From assembly GCA_020350205.1 (NCBI GenBank), contig CP070707.1:1604195-1668194 (forward strand): a stretch of 64,000 bases of DNA, in the 5' to 3' direction. A program made the position numbers and the translations under genes. Positions 8,168 through 16,420 of this stretch are shown here, in pieces. The notes beneath the pieces are model-generated. The model was not told where the DNA came from. It worked only from the letters and a program-made list of their open reading frames with translations, and did no database searches. The stretch is from a bacterium. GTDB taxonomy: Bacteria > Calditrichota > Calditrichia > RBG-13-44-9. Every line of letters begins with the position of its first letter. Within the stretch, counting starts at the first letter, position 1.

Positions 8168-8424
8168 CGGTATTCCCAACAGGGTATCAGGGACAACATC
8201 TTTCGAATACCATTGATATTAAGTCTTTCCTTGGTGATAAGGTCCCGGATACAGCACAGTCTTTCCATGTCTTTCATGGAATACAACCGCCTTCCGGAAT
8301 GTGTTCTGGCAGGAAGGATCAGACCGGAATTTTCATACAGTCGCAGGATCTGAACCGCTACACCCAGTTGCCGGGCGGCGGCGCCGATGGTAAGAAAAGC
8401 TTCATCTTTAATTAAAAACTGCAT
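8152..8424 (-). CDS. MerR-family regulator, frame ends early after a G8 homopolymer
   Basis: 90 residues as read. TIGAAARQLGVAVQILRLYE is the MerR winged-helix DNA-binding motif, followed by RTHSGRRLYSMKDMERL, the usual wing, and ITKERLNINGIRKML. The frame runs into eight consecutive G (positions 8168-8161) and stops at 8154-8152. The sequence after the run continues in another frame as a Cys-rich extension (see 7950-8167), so the intended product is probably 157 residues. It is first in the sulfide cluster, directly upstream of the quinone oxidoreductase, and is the obvious candidate for its sulfur- or metal-responsive regulator. No Shine-Dalgarno is visible at this ATG, so the start is uncertain. 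Confidence 0.8.
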   Translation of the reverse strand: MQFLIKDEAFLTIGAAARQLGVAVQILRLYENSGLILPARTHSGRRLYSMKDMERLCCIRDLITKERLNINGIRKMLSLIPCWEYRGGYR

Positions 8425-9102
8425 CTCATGTCTTTTATTTATGGTTTACCTGAACCGGACTTAAATTCTTAAAAGAACAAAAAAATTATTAAACTGACAT
8501 CAATCCATTTTTTGCAAACAAAATAGTCATCTACCCCACCTCTGCCTGCGCGGTGACTTCTGCAGACAATCCCGAGCCCCTCTTTTATTAAAGAATGGGT
8601 TCCGAAGGCGGCGTGATTTATAGAATCTCTGTTCATTTTCAGATATCTCACTTACATCAAGAAATTCGACAACTTCTACATTTTGAAATGTAGTTTCAGT
8701 ATACAATGCTTGTGAAAATATATACATTGTAGTCCAAAAAAATTTATTTCACAAAGCGATTAAGGTATTAGGATGCAAAAAGTTATCCGTAAGATACAAA
8801 AAAAATATTTTACCGGTGAGTATGATAATATCCATATTATTACTTGAATATTTTCAGTTCATATTATGAATTCCCAACAAAATATCAGGTTATTTACCCC
8901 GCAACGGTGAAATGGATTCCCTTTTTTAAATTTAAGATTCTCTTTCGTTACATAATTCGCAATCACAACCTCTTCAGATCTTAGCGAAAATATTTCGGCT
9001 GCCGGACTCTCTGTAATATTTACCAGCAATATAAATCTCTGACGGAAACCACATGAATACTATTGCAAATGGCGGAAAAATTTCCGAAAAATTCCTCCTC
9101 TC
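8425..9102. other. 678-base noncoding region upstream of the sulfide cluster
   Basis: No believable gene. Two short minus-strand frames (8469-8651 and 8527-8727) overlap each other, lack ribosome sites and read like translated junk. The segment around 8540-8620 (TCTGCCTGCGCGGTGACTTC, then CCCCTCTTTTATTAAAGAATGG) resembles remnants of dispersed noncoding elements common in environmental genomes, but this is only an impression. The promoter of the MerR/sulfide cluster should lie in the right half of this gap near 8425-8500. Confidence 0.5.
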
Positions 9103-9585
9103 CTATTCCTCCTCATTCCCATGCATCTGTTGGGCCAGGTAGTTCTCTATTCCCACGTCATCCAGCAGTCCAATCTGCGATTCGATCCAGTCCACATGTT
9201 CCTCTTCATCTTTGATGATGCTTTCAAACAGATTGCGGGTTCCGGTATCTTCAAGTTTGCGGGCAAGCTGAATCCCCTCCTCATAAATTTTAATACCTTC
9301 CATTTCAGCTTTTAATTGCCCGTCAAAATTTTTGCGCATCGCTTTATCCCAGGCCAGGTTGCGATTCATTTTCATATTTGGAGTGCCTTCCAGAAATAAA
9401 ATGCGCTCTATCAAACTTTCTGCGTGGTTCATTTCCTGTATCGCTTCCTTCTTTAAAAAAACTGCAAGCTTTTTGTAGCCCAGATCCTCACAACTCTCAC
9501 CGTGCAGAATATATTGCATGATGGCATACAATTCTCCTTCCAGCGATTTGTTCAAAATCTTAATAATTTCCGGTGATCCTTTCAT
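9103..9585 (-). CDS. bfr: Bacterioferritin with complete ferroxidase centre
   Basis: 160 residues, the family length. An upstream in-frame extension exists, but the ATG at 9585 has AGGAG nine bases before it and begins MKGSPEIIKILN like known bacterioferritins. In E. coli numbering all ferroxidase ligands are present at the same positions: Glu18, Glu51, His54, Glu94, Glu127 and His130. Met52, the heme-b axial ligand, is also present (QEMNHAE). It should form 24-mer cages that oxidise Fe(II) and store ferric mineral in the cytoplasm. The upstream gene, 16 bases away, encodes a degenerate paralogue, so the two probably form mixed shells. Confidence 0.94.
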   Translation of the reverse strand: MKGSPEIIKILNKSLEGELYAIMQYILHGESCEDLGYKKLAVFLKKEAIQEMNHAESLIERILFLEGTPNMKMNRNLAWDKAMRKNFDGQLKAEMEGIKIYEEGIQLARKLEDTGTRNLFESIIKDEEEHVDWIESQIGLLDDVGIENYLAQQMHGNEEE

Positions 9586-9601
9586 GTTCCGTTCTCCTTT
9601 C

Positions 9602-10081
9602 TTAATGACTTTTTTTATGAATATTCTGAGCCAGATATTTCCCTTCTCCCAGAGTCCCGATTTGGTCAATCTGTGCTTCCAGCCAATCGACATTTTGTTC
9701 TGCCTCGGAAACATAATTCATCAGCAGTCTGCGGGTCCCATCGTCCCGGAATTCACGGGACTGAATGATCCCTTTTTTTAAGCGCTGTATTATTTCCAGT
9801 TCTAAAGTTAAATCATTTTTCAATTGTTTTACAGGCGTACTCCCTATTCGAATCTTCAGATAGTCGCTCATATTCGGCTGTCCCTGCAGGTATAAAATCC
9901 TCTTAATAAGACTTTCTGCGGTCACCATCACCCGTATCGATTCCCGGCGGAATTTCCGATCCAATATGCCATACCCCCAGTTTTCACACATCTGAGAATG
10001 TATAAAATATTGGTTAATGGCCGTCAATATGGCCGAAAGGATCCCATTGAGATGATCAATGACTTCGGTTTTTCCTTTCAT
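9602..10081 (-). CDS. Bacterioferritin paralogue lacking ferroxidase ligands but keeping the heme methionine
   Basis: 159 residues, alignable without gaps to bacterioferritin for the first 130 residues (MKGKTEVIDHLN start, RILYLQGQPNM, NVDWLEAQIDQIG). Glu18 is Ile, Glu51 is Val, His54 is Thr, Glu127 is Ala and His130 is Asn; only Glu94 of the six iron ligands remains. Met52 is retained in RVMVTAE. The subunit should be unable to oxidise iron but able to bind heme between subunits, as in the two-subunit bacterioferritins described for Magnetospirillum and Neisseria. It is transcribed first, with the intact bfr 16 bases downstream. Mixed assembly is inference. Confidence 0.9.
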   Translation of the reverse strand: MKGKTEVIDHLNGILSAILTAINQYFIHSQMCENWGYGILDRKFRRESIRVMVTAESLIKRILYLQGQPNMSDYLKIRIGSTPVKQLKNDLTLELEIIQRLKKGIIQSREFRDDGTRRLLMNYVSEAEQNVDWLEAQIDQIGTLGEGKYLAQNIHKKSH

Positions 10082-10106
10082 ACCTTTATCCCCATTCTTT
10101 ATTCAA

Positions 10107-11279
10107 TTAATCCTTGTTTTCCATGACCAGCGCGGGCCCCGGGAAAAACATCTCCAGCGCATTATTAACATGGGACCGCCAACTGCCCCAGCTATGACCC
10201 TCGGGATATTTTATATACCGGTAGGCAAAGCCGCGGTTTTCTAAGATCTTTACCAGATTATCCATTAATTGAAGACATACGGGGATATCATAGGTACCGA
10301 CATCCAAATAAAACTGGCTGCCTGAAAATGAGGCCTGCTGATAACCCAGGGCAACTGAATCCTCCACATTGCTGGACTGAACTGCAACTTTTTGAAAAAT
10401 TTCCGGGTACTGCATTCCCAACCATAAAGCAATATTTCCTCCATTTGAGATACCAAAAGTGGCGACAGGTTCTGGTCTATCCATGATTCGGAATTTTTCA
10501 TTTACCCAGGGAATCAACTCTTTGACAATAAAAGCAGCATAAACTTTCTTAAGATTTCCGGCGTATTCCCCCCCGCGGTCTTTGGCAGGAATAAAAATAC
10601 CGACGACCGGTCTAATACGTTTCTGCCAGATCAGATAATCCAGAATATTATTCATCTGACCTAATGAGAGAAAATCCAGGCCATCGTGAAAGACAACCAG
10701 TGGATATTGAATATCCGAGTACTCGTAGTTCGGGGGAAGATAGATTTTAATCAAGCGGCTGTTTTTTAAATGCCCACTAAAAAAGGAAGTATCCCGCAGA
10801 GTTCCGTGCGGAATATTAACATAAAATTCTATCTCCGGCGAAGGAACATAACGGGGCATTGGCAACTCGGAATTCGGGCCATACCCACCGCGGATGAGAA
10901 GGGGATTCAAGGGATCAAGTATGAACTCCGCATGATTCAATACATATTTATAGTCTAACCTGGCCCCGGCGTCAAATATCCGCCGAAGAAACCACAGATT
11001 CGTTCCAGCGATTCGCACCATGTGATCTGAAGAATCACGCCATCCATTGAAATCCCCTATTGCCGTGATACTCCGGACATTTCCCCTGAAAATAAAATAT
11101 ACAGTGCTGTCATTATCCGGATAGGGAAATGAGGAAGCGGTGTTCATAAAACTGTCAACGTAAAACATTTTGAGGGAATCGGAGTGTCCTGCTAACTGTT
11201 CCAAGAAAGACTGAAACGTTTGTGAATAACTAATACCCGCATTTAAACATAAGAATACTATCCAGTAGACAGTTTTCAT
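10107..11279 (-). CDS. Secreted esterase: CBM48-like domain fused to an enterochelin-esterase-type alpha/beta hydrolase
   Basis: 390 residues. Signal peptide 1-20 (ending SYSQ). Residues ~57-118 form a CBM48/early-set-like domain (VYFIFRGNVRSITAIGDFNG, LDYKYVLN). Residues ~165-380 are an esterase fold: IYLPPNY, LVVFHDGLDFL, nucleophile elbow GISNGG (Ser278), and EGHSW giving His362 as catalytic base; Asp327 in LDVGTYD is a candidate acid. This architecture matches enterochelin esterase and feruloyl/acetyl-xylan esterase-like families, so the substrate could be a siderophore ester or a carbohydrate ester. Neighbouring bacterioferritins make an iron role attractive but not proven. It lies 25 bases upstream of the bacterioferritin pair on the same strand. 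Confidence 0.85.
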   Translation of the reverse strand: MKTVYWIVFLCLNAGISYSQTFQSFLEQLAGHSDSLKMFYVDSFMNTASSFPYPDNDSTVYFIFRGNVRSITAIGDFNGWRDSSDHMVRIAGTNLWFLRRIFDAGARLDYKYVLNHAEFILDPLNPLLIRGGYGPNSELPMPRYVPSPEIEFYVNIPHGTLRDTSFFSGHLKNSRLIKIYLPPNYEYSDIQYPLVVFHDGLDFLSLGQMNNILDYLIWQKRIRPVVGIFIPAKDRGGEYAGNLKKVYAAFIVKELIPWVNEKFRIMDRPEPVATFGISNGGNIALWLGMQYPEIFQKVAVQSSNVEDSVALGYQQASFSGSQFYLDVGTYDIPVCLQLMDNLVKILENRGFAYRYIKYPEGHSWGSWRSHVNNALEMFFPGPALVMENKD

Positions 11280-11556
11280 GGATATTGCGATTTATTTCTT
11301 TAGGTTAAAATTTACACTCCAAAGCAGTAAAGCAAAAGTCCTATTTGAAATCCAACCAACTGATTTCACAAGTGGAGAAAAAATCCGTCTGATAACTCAG
11401 GGCATTTAGAAAGAAGGGCGGAATTGAAGTGGCATAAATACATTTTTTATATTTCCGCAATCGAGGGAATAAAATTGATGATTTTTAATACCAAAAATCC
11501 TCGAGAGAGTGCACAGGGAGAGCCGGGAACTTCCGGACTGATCACAGCTCATGACT

Positions 11557-12042
11557 TTATGTCTGATTTTCGTAGACCTGGTCGATTTCCAGGGGACCGT
11601 TTTTTGCGGCCTGCACGGCCAGAAAATCTGCACGTTCATTTTCGGGGATACCGGCATGAGCTTTGAGCCATTTTACCTCAATTTGATGCCCATTCAGTAA
11701 TTCTAATAACTGCTCCCACAAATCCGGATTCAATGCCCGCTCTCTTTTTGAACGTTTCCAGCCCTGGGCCTGCCAGCGTTTGGCCCAACCCTGATTGATA
11801 CTGTCAGCCACATACCTGGAATCGGTATACAAAGTTACCTGACATTTTTCTCGCAGAGCCTCCAGGCCGGCAATCAATGCCATCAATTCCATACGGTTAT
11901 TGGTGGTCTGGCGGAATCCCCTGGACAATTCCTTGCGGCGATTCTTATAGATGAGCACTACCCCAAAACCACCCGGTCCCGGGTTTCCGGTACAGGCACC
12001 GTCAGTATAAATAGTAACCTGCGGTAGATTCTGGTGGCTCAT
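11557..12042 (-). CDS. rnhA: Ribonuclease HI
   Basis: 161 residues. The N-terminal YTDGACTGNPGPGGFG motif supplies Asp14, RMELMALIAGLEAL supplies Glu52, YTDSRYV supplies Asp74, and HAGIPENERADFLA supplies His129 and Asp139, so the full catalytic set is present. The usual KGHAGHPENE motif reads KAHAGIPENE, a mild change. The basic handle region WAKRWQAQGWKRSKR is present. It degrades RNA in RNA-DNA hybrids (primer removal, R-loop control). It is alone, between Lon and a 277-base spacer (11280-11556) in which nothing else was recognised. Confidence 0.96.
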   Translation of the reverse strand: MSHQNLPQVTIYTDGACTGNPGPGGFGVVLIYKNRRKELSRGFRQTTNNRMELMALIAGLEALREKCQVTLYTDSRYVADSINQGWAKRWQAQGWKRSKRERALNPDLWEQLLELLNGHQIEVKWLKAHAGIPENERADFLAVQAAKNGPLEIDQVYENQT

Positions 12043-12107
12043 ATCTGAATATAAATTCTTAGTTTTTTAAGAAGGAAAATTTATTCGTTACACAGAAGGA
12101 TCTTTTT

Positions 12108-14534
12108 TTATCCGGTTATCACCCGGGGTCTCCGAGTTTCCTTTTTTCGAGAAATTTTACGGGTAGCTTTTCCCTGGATTTTGCGGTTATTTTTTCTTAT
12201 GGCGTATTCAAAAACTTCACTGAGCTTATCTACAAGCTGAAAGGTCATCTTATTTCGGATTTTTTCCGGCACCTCCAGTAAATCCTTTTCATTACGGCGG
12301 GGTAAGACAACCGTATTAATCCCTGCCCGCCGGGCCGCCAATACTTTCTCTTTGATACCTCCCACCGGCAGGATCCTTCCCCGCAGGGATATTTCTCCGG
12401 TCATGGCCACATCAAAACGAACCGGACGATTGCTGAGCAAGGAAAATAACGAGGTAGCAATCGAAACCCCGGCCGAGGGACCATCCTTCGGAACGGAGCC
12501 TGAAGGAACGTGTATATGAACATCATTTTTTTGAAAAAATTCCGGATCAATTCCAAATTTCTCCGCCTGGGCGCGAATATAACTCAATGCCGCCTGCGCG
12601 GATTCCCGCATGACCTCTCCCAACTGGCCGGTAAGGGTCAGATTTTTTCCTCCCTTCATAAAAGTGGATTCAATAAACAAAATTTCACCACCTGCCTGTG
12701 TCCATGCTAATCCGGTAGAAATACCAATCTCATCCTGAATTCCGGCCCGTTCCTGAAATGTTTTAGGCGGTCCCAGATAGGAGGGTACATTTTCCGGAGA
12801 GATCCGCTGGGGCTGTCCACGCCCCTCGGCAAATCCACGGGCCACTTTGCGGCAAATTCTGGCCAATTCCCGTTCCAGATTCCGCACTCCGGCTTCATCG
12901 GTGTAGTGACTGATGATGTGGGAAATACTGTCCAGGCGGAACTTCACCTGAGATTTCTTCAAACCATTTTCGTCCACTTGTCTCGGGATCAGGTACTGTT
13001 TGGCAATCTGAATTTTTTCTTCGGTAATATATCCCGGAAGTTCAATCACTTCCATGCGGTCCAGCAGGGCTGCCGGCATATTGTACAGCACATTACAGGT
13101 GGTAATGAACATCACCCGAGAAAGATCGAATTTAACATCCAGGTAATGATCAACAAAGTCCCGGTTTTGCTGAGGATCAAGCGCCTCCAGAAGGGCGGAA
13201 GCAGGATCCCCGCGAAAATCCGAACCGATCTTGTCAATTTCATCCAACATGAATACCGGATTAGCAGTGCCGGCTTCTTTAATCATCTGGATGATTCGAC
13301 CCGGGAGGGCCCCGATGTAGGTACGCCGATGACCACGAATTTCCGCTTCATCACGAATTCCTCCCACACTAAAACGGACAAATTTCCGACCCATTGCCCG
13401 CGCAATCGAGCGACCCAGACTGGTCTTCCCCACCCCTGGCGGACCGGCAAAACAGAGAATAGGACCCTTGGAGTGCTTCTTGAGTTTACGTATCGCCAAA
13501 AATTCCAGAATTCGGTCTTTTACATCGTTCAAACCGTAGTGATCTTCATCCAGAATTTTTTTGGCATTTTCCAAATCCATATTATCTTTGGTTTCATTGC
13601 TCCAGGGCAGAGAAATCAGCCAGTCGATATAGGTGCGGGTGATAGTATATTCCGCCGCAATGGGAGACATTTCATCCATACGTTCCAACTCTTTTAAGGC
13701 AACTTCTTCCACTTCCGGGGGCATTTTAGAATTTTTAATCTGTTTCCGCAAATCCTCGATTTCTGCTTCCCAATCTTCCTCTTCCTCATCTCCTTCTTCA
13801 CCCAATTCCTGTTTGATAGCCTTCAATTGTTCACGGAGGATAAATTCCCGCTGGGTTTTGTTGACCTGGCTATTCACCCGCTGCTGAATTTCCCCTGAGA
13901 TTTCAACTATTTTCCATTCCCGATTCAAAATCTCGGAGAGGATATCCAGCCGCTTATCCAACAGTTCTTCTTCCAGCAGCTGCTGTTGTTCGCGCACACT
14001 GATTTCCAGATTGGCGGCAAGTGAATCCGCAAACTTTTCAACATTACGCTGACTGGAGATGGTCTGATAGAAATCAGCCGGAATGGCCTGGGAATTTGCC
14101 GAAATTTTCTTCAATATTGATTTCAGATATCTAACCTGAGCTTCACAATAAATAGGATCTTTTATGCGGGTAGAAAGGGGCTGAATCTGGGCGATAATAT
14201 AGGGGGCTTTCTGAATCATTTCCCGGATCCTAACCCGGTTTACACCCTGAACCAGCAGGCGGATGCTGTTATCGGGCATATGAAACATTTTTAGAATAGC
14301 GGCACTGGTGCCCACTTTAAAAATCTGAGAAATTTTATCGCGGCGATCTATTTCCGTAAAAATCCCGATATTATCCCGCTTAATCAGAGCCTCATTCACC
14401 AGTTCAATCATTTCAGGATTATCGAGCGTCAAGGGGAAAATGACATTGGGAAAAATTACAATATTCTTCACCGGTAAAATCAGTAAATCATGTGAATTAT
14501 TTTTTGAACGATTGCTCTTTTTATTAGTCGTCAT
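12108..14534 (-). CDS. lon: ATP-dependent protease Lon
   Basis: 808 residues from the ATG at 14534; a TTG five codons upstream is also in frame, but GAGAG lies a suitable distance before the ATG. Domains in order: LonN substrate-binding domain (LLILPVKNIVIFPNVIFPL), central helical region, AAA+ with Walker A GPPGVGKTSLG and Walker B VFMLDEIDKIG, and the C-terminal protease with catalytic Ser in KDGPSAGVSIATSL and Lys in GGIKEKVLAARRAGI. The tail is strongly basic (RKISRKKETRRPR). Degrades misfolded and regulatory proteins in the cytosol. The Hsp20 gene is immediately upstream, making a small proteostasis unit. Confidence 0.97.
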   Translation of the reverse strand: MTTNKKSNRSKNNSHDLLILPVKNIVIFPNVIFPLTLDNPEMIELVNEALIKRDNIGIFTEIDRRDKISQIFKVGTSAAILKMFHMPDNSIRLLVQGVNRVRIREMIQKAPYIIAQIQPLSTRIKDPIYCEAQVRYLKSILKKISANSQAIPADFYQTISSQRNVEKFADSLAANLEISVREQQQLLEEELLDKRLDILSEILNREWKIVEISGEIQQRVNSQVNKTQREFILREQLKAIKQELGEEGDEEEEDWEAEIEDLRKQIKNSKMPPEVEEVALKELERMDEMSPIAAEYTITRTYIDWLISLPWSNETKDNMDLENAKKILDEDHYGLNDVKDRILEFLAIRKLKKHSKGPILCFAGPPGVGKTSLGRSIARAMGRKFVRFSVGGIRDEAEIRGHRRTYIGALPGRIIQMIKEAGTANPVFMLDEIDKIGSDFRGDPASALLEALDPQQNRDFVDHYLDVKFDLSRVMFITTCNVLYNMPAALLDRMEVIELPGYITEEKIQIAKQYLIPRQVDENGLKKSQVKFRLDSISHIISHYTDEAGVRNLERELARICRKVARGFAEGRGQPQRISPENVPSYLGPPKTFQERAGIQDEIGISTGLAWTQAGGEILFIESTFMKGGKNLTLTGQLGEVMRESAQAALSYIRAQAEKFGIDPEFFQKNDVHIHVPSGSVPKDGPSAGVSIATSLFSLLSNRPVRFDVAMTGEISLRGRILPVGGIKEKVLAARRAGINTVVLPRRNEKDLLEVPEKIRNKMTFQLVDKLSEVFEYAIRKNNRKIQGKATRKISRKKETRRPRVITG

Positions 14535-14589
14535 TACACTCTCAATCAATTGAAAAATAGTTTCATTAGGGTATTTGAAGGATATATTA

Positions 14590-15075
14590 TCATTTTATTT
14601 TAACCGGAATTTCAATATCATGCCTGATATTGCCGCGAATATTTTTTGGCAAATCGATCCGCAGCAATCCATTTTCATAATGGGCAGTGATTTTATCTTT
14701 GTCAATTCGGGTATTCATTTTGATCTTGACCAAAAATTTACCGAAGTCTAGTTCCTTTTTATAAAATTTTATGATCCGATTTTTCTCATCCGGTTCGGGT
14801 TGTTTTCTTTCGCCCTCAATCACCAGAAATCCCTCCCGGTAATTGATAAAAAAGTCTTCCAATTTCAGGGCGGCGATTTCCATAACCACACAAATCAACT
14901 GTTCCGTCTCCCAGACATCGGTGGGCGGTGAAAAGGAAAAATCGGATACATATAAGATGGGTCTCTTCCCGGGATATGAATCCACATCCTTGCTTTCCGC
15001 CAAATCAATCACTTTTAACTCTTTATAGACTTTCTTTTTTATATCATCCATACTGTTCATCCATTTTATAGACAA
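14590..15075 (-). CDS. Hsp20/alpha-crystallin family small heat-shock protein
   Basis: 161 residues. The alpha-crystallin domain spans ~55-155: PPTDVWETEQLICVVMEIAAL, GFLVIEGERKQPEPDEKNRI, KELDFGKFLVKIKMNTRID, and the closing NGLLRIDLPKN. The C-terminal tail ends IEIPVKI, providing the I-x-I/V motif used for oligomer assembly. An ATP-independent holdase for unfolding proteins. Lon starts 55 bases downstream on the same strand, so refolding and degradation functions may be co-regulated; no heat-shock operator such as CIRCE was found here. Confidence 0.9.
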   Translation of the reverse strand: MSIKWMNSMDDIKKKVYKELKVIDLAESKDVDSYPGKRPILYVSDFSFSPPTDVWETEQLICVVMEIAALKLEDFFINYREGFLVIEGERKQPEPDEKNRIIKFYKKELDFGKFLVKIKMNTRIDKDKITAHYENGLLRIDLPKNIRGNIRHDIEIPVKIK

Positions 15076-15143
15076 CTGAAGCGAATAATTTTAACTTATC
15101 ATATTCCATACCATCGAATGTTCCGCTGATAAATTTAATTATT

Positions 15144-16154
15144 TCATGATCCTGTTATTGAATAATTAAATAATTCGGAAACTGACGGTGCTTCCTGATA
15201 GTCATGAAACAATTTTAAAATCTCTGTAAATGTTTTCAATTTAAAAATATGATTCCGTAATTTTGTAGCCTGCGGCAGGCCATGGGTATACCAGGCAAAG
15301 TGTTTGCGCATCTGCGGTAATGCAGTTTCCTCTCCGAATTCTGCAACTTCCATCTCATAATGCCTTTGCAGGATTTGAAACCGTTCCGGGAGAGTCGGTT
15401 GCTCTGGAATCTCCTTCCCCTGCAGAAACGCAATGATTTCACGAAATACCCAGGGTTTACCCAGAACACCCCGCGCGAGCATCAGCCCGTCTGATCCGGT
15501 GCTTTGTAACATTTTATGAGCGGTCGGGCCGTCAATGACATCCCCGTTCCCGATAACAGGGACCTTCACATTTTGCTTGACTTCGGCAATATACTCCCAG
15601 TTGGCTTTGCCGGAGTATCCCTGACTGCGGGTGCGAGCATGTACCGTAATGGCATCCGCTCCGCCGGCTGCAGCCGCCCGGGCAGCTTCTACCGCTACAA
15701 TAGAGTCACTATCCCAGCCAATACGTATTTTTGCGGTTACCGGTAAGGAACTCACAGACTTTACAGCCACTACAATCTCCTCAAGCCGCTGCAGATCTTT
15801 TAAAAGTGCCGCACCGGCTCCCTTCGCAACCACTTTCCGGACCGGGCATCCAAAATTGATATCAATGAGGGCAGGGTTCAGAGGCAAAATTTTTGGAATG
15901 ATCTGCTTAAAAATATCGGGTTCTGAACCAAAAAATTGAAATCCAATCGGAGACTCATGGGGATATATATTGAGGAGTCTTAGAGAGGAATCGTTCTGAT
16001 AGAGCATACCATCCACACTGACCATTTCGGTGAAGGTAAGATCGGCACCAAATTCCCGGCAAATCTGACGAAAGGGGTAGTTTGAGATACCGGCCAGCGG
16101 TGCCAGAACCAGGTTATGGCTGGTTTGTAGTTTACCAATCTGTAAAGATTTCAA
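15144..16154 (-). CDS. dusB: tRNA-dihydrouridine synthase (DusB-type)
   Basis: 336 residues, FMN TIM barrel. Signature pieces: LAPLAGISNYPFR at the start, IDINFGCPVRKVVAKGAGAALL carrying the catalytic Cys, TAKIRIGWD, ITVHARTRSQGYSGKANWEYI, VIGNGDVIDG and DGLMLARGVLGKPWVF. The C-terminal helical RNA-binding domain follows (RKHFAWYTHGLP, TKLRNHIFKL). Reduces specific uridines of tRNA D-loops with NADPH. A 14-base perfect palindrome lies 28 bases before the start (16182-16195). DusB versus another Dus subgroup is judged by motif style. Confidence 0.94.
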   Translation of the reverse strand: MKSLQIGKLQTSHNLVLAPLAGISNYPFRQICREFGADLTFTEMVSVDGMLYQNDSSLRLLNIYPHESPIGFQFFGSEPDIFKQIIPKILPLNPALIDINFGCPVRKVVAKGAGAALLKDLQRLEEIVVAVKSVSSLPVTAKIRIGWDSDSIVAVEAARAAAAGGADAITVHARTRSQGYSGKANWEYIAEVKQNVKVPVIGNGDVIDGPTAHKMLQSTGSDGLMLARGVLGKPWVFREIIAFLQGKEIPEQPTLPERFQILQRHYEMEVAEFGEETALPQMRKHFAWYTHGLPQATKLRNHIFKLKTFTEILKLFHDYQEAPSVSELFNYSITGS

Positions 16155-16181
16155 AAATGACCGTACGATGATAGCCTCACT

Positions 16182-16195
16182 TTTAGACGTCTAAA
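16182..16195. promoter_or_regulatory. Perfect palindrome upstream of dusB
   Basis: TTTAGACGTCTAAA is a 14-base perfect palindrome, 28 bases before the dusB ATG, in the 266-base gap after the HdrD-like gene. It could be an operator for a dimeric regulator; no T-run follows, so it is not a terminator. Nothing else recognisable lies in 16155-16420. Confidence 0.35.
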
Positions 16196-16420
16196 TTTAC
16201 ATCATAAATTTGCTGTAATCAACACCGGTGCAGTCCGGAAAAAATACACCCGGTATGGGAAAGCTGGGAAGGTTTTGCTTTTCTGGTCTGATATCCCTCT
16301 CAACCACAGTATTTCAAAATAACCAGTCCTGCATCCCCCCCTCCTGCATCCTTACCCTAAAAAATCAAACTGTTTTATTCACCTCTCCCGGAGATTTTCA
16401 AAGTATCTGCAATAATTATC

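Noticed and set aside
8469..8727. Two overlapping short minus-strand frames in the sulfide-cluster upstream region
   Set aside because: No ribosome site and basic, low-complexity translations typical of noncoding sequence.
9586..9714. 43-residue N-terminal extension to the intact bacterioferritin
   Set aside because: The extension overlaps the upstream bacterioferritin coding sequence, and the ATG at 9585 has a good ribosome site and the family N-terminus.
12906..13697. Long antisense open frame (263 codons) inside lon on the plus strand
   Set aside because: The protein it would encode has no domain-like pattern, and the minus-strand Lon sequence in the same region is a perfect family match; it is a shadow of lon codon usage.
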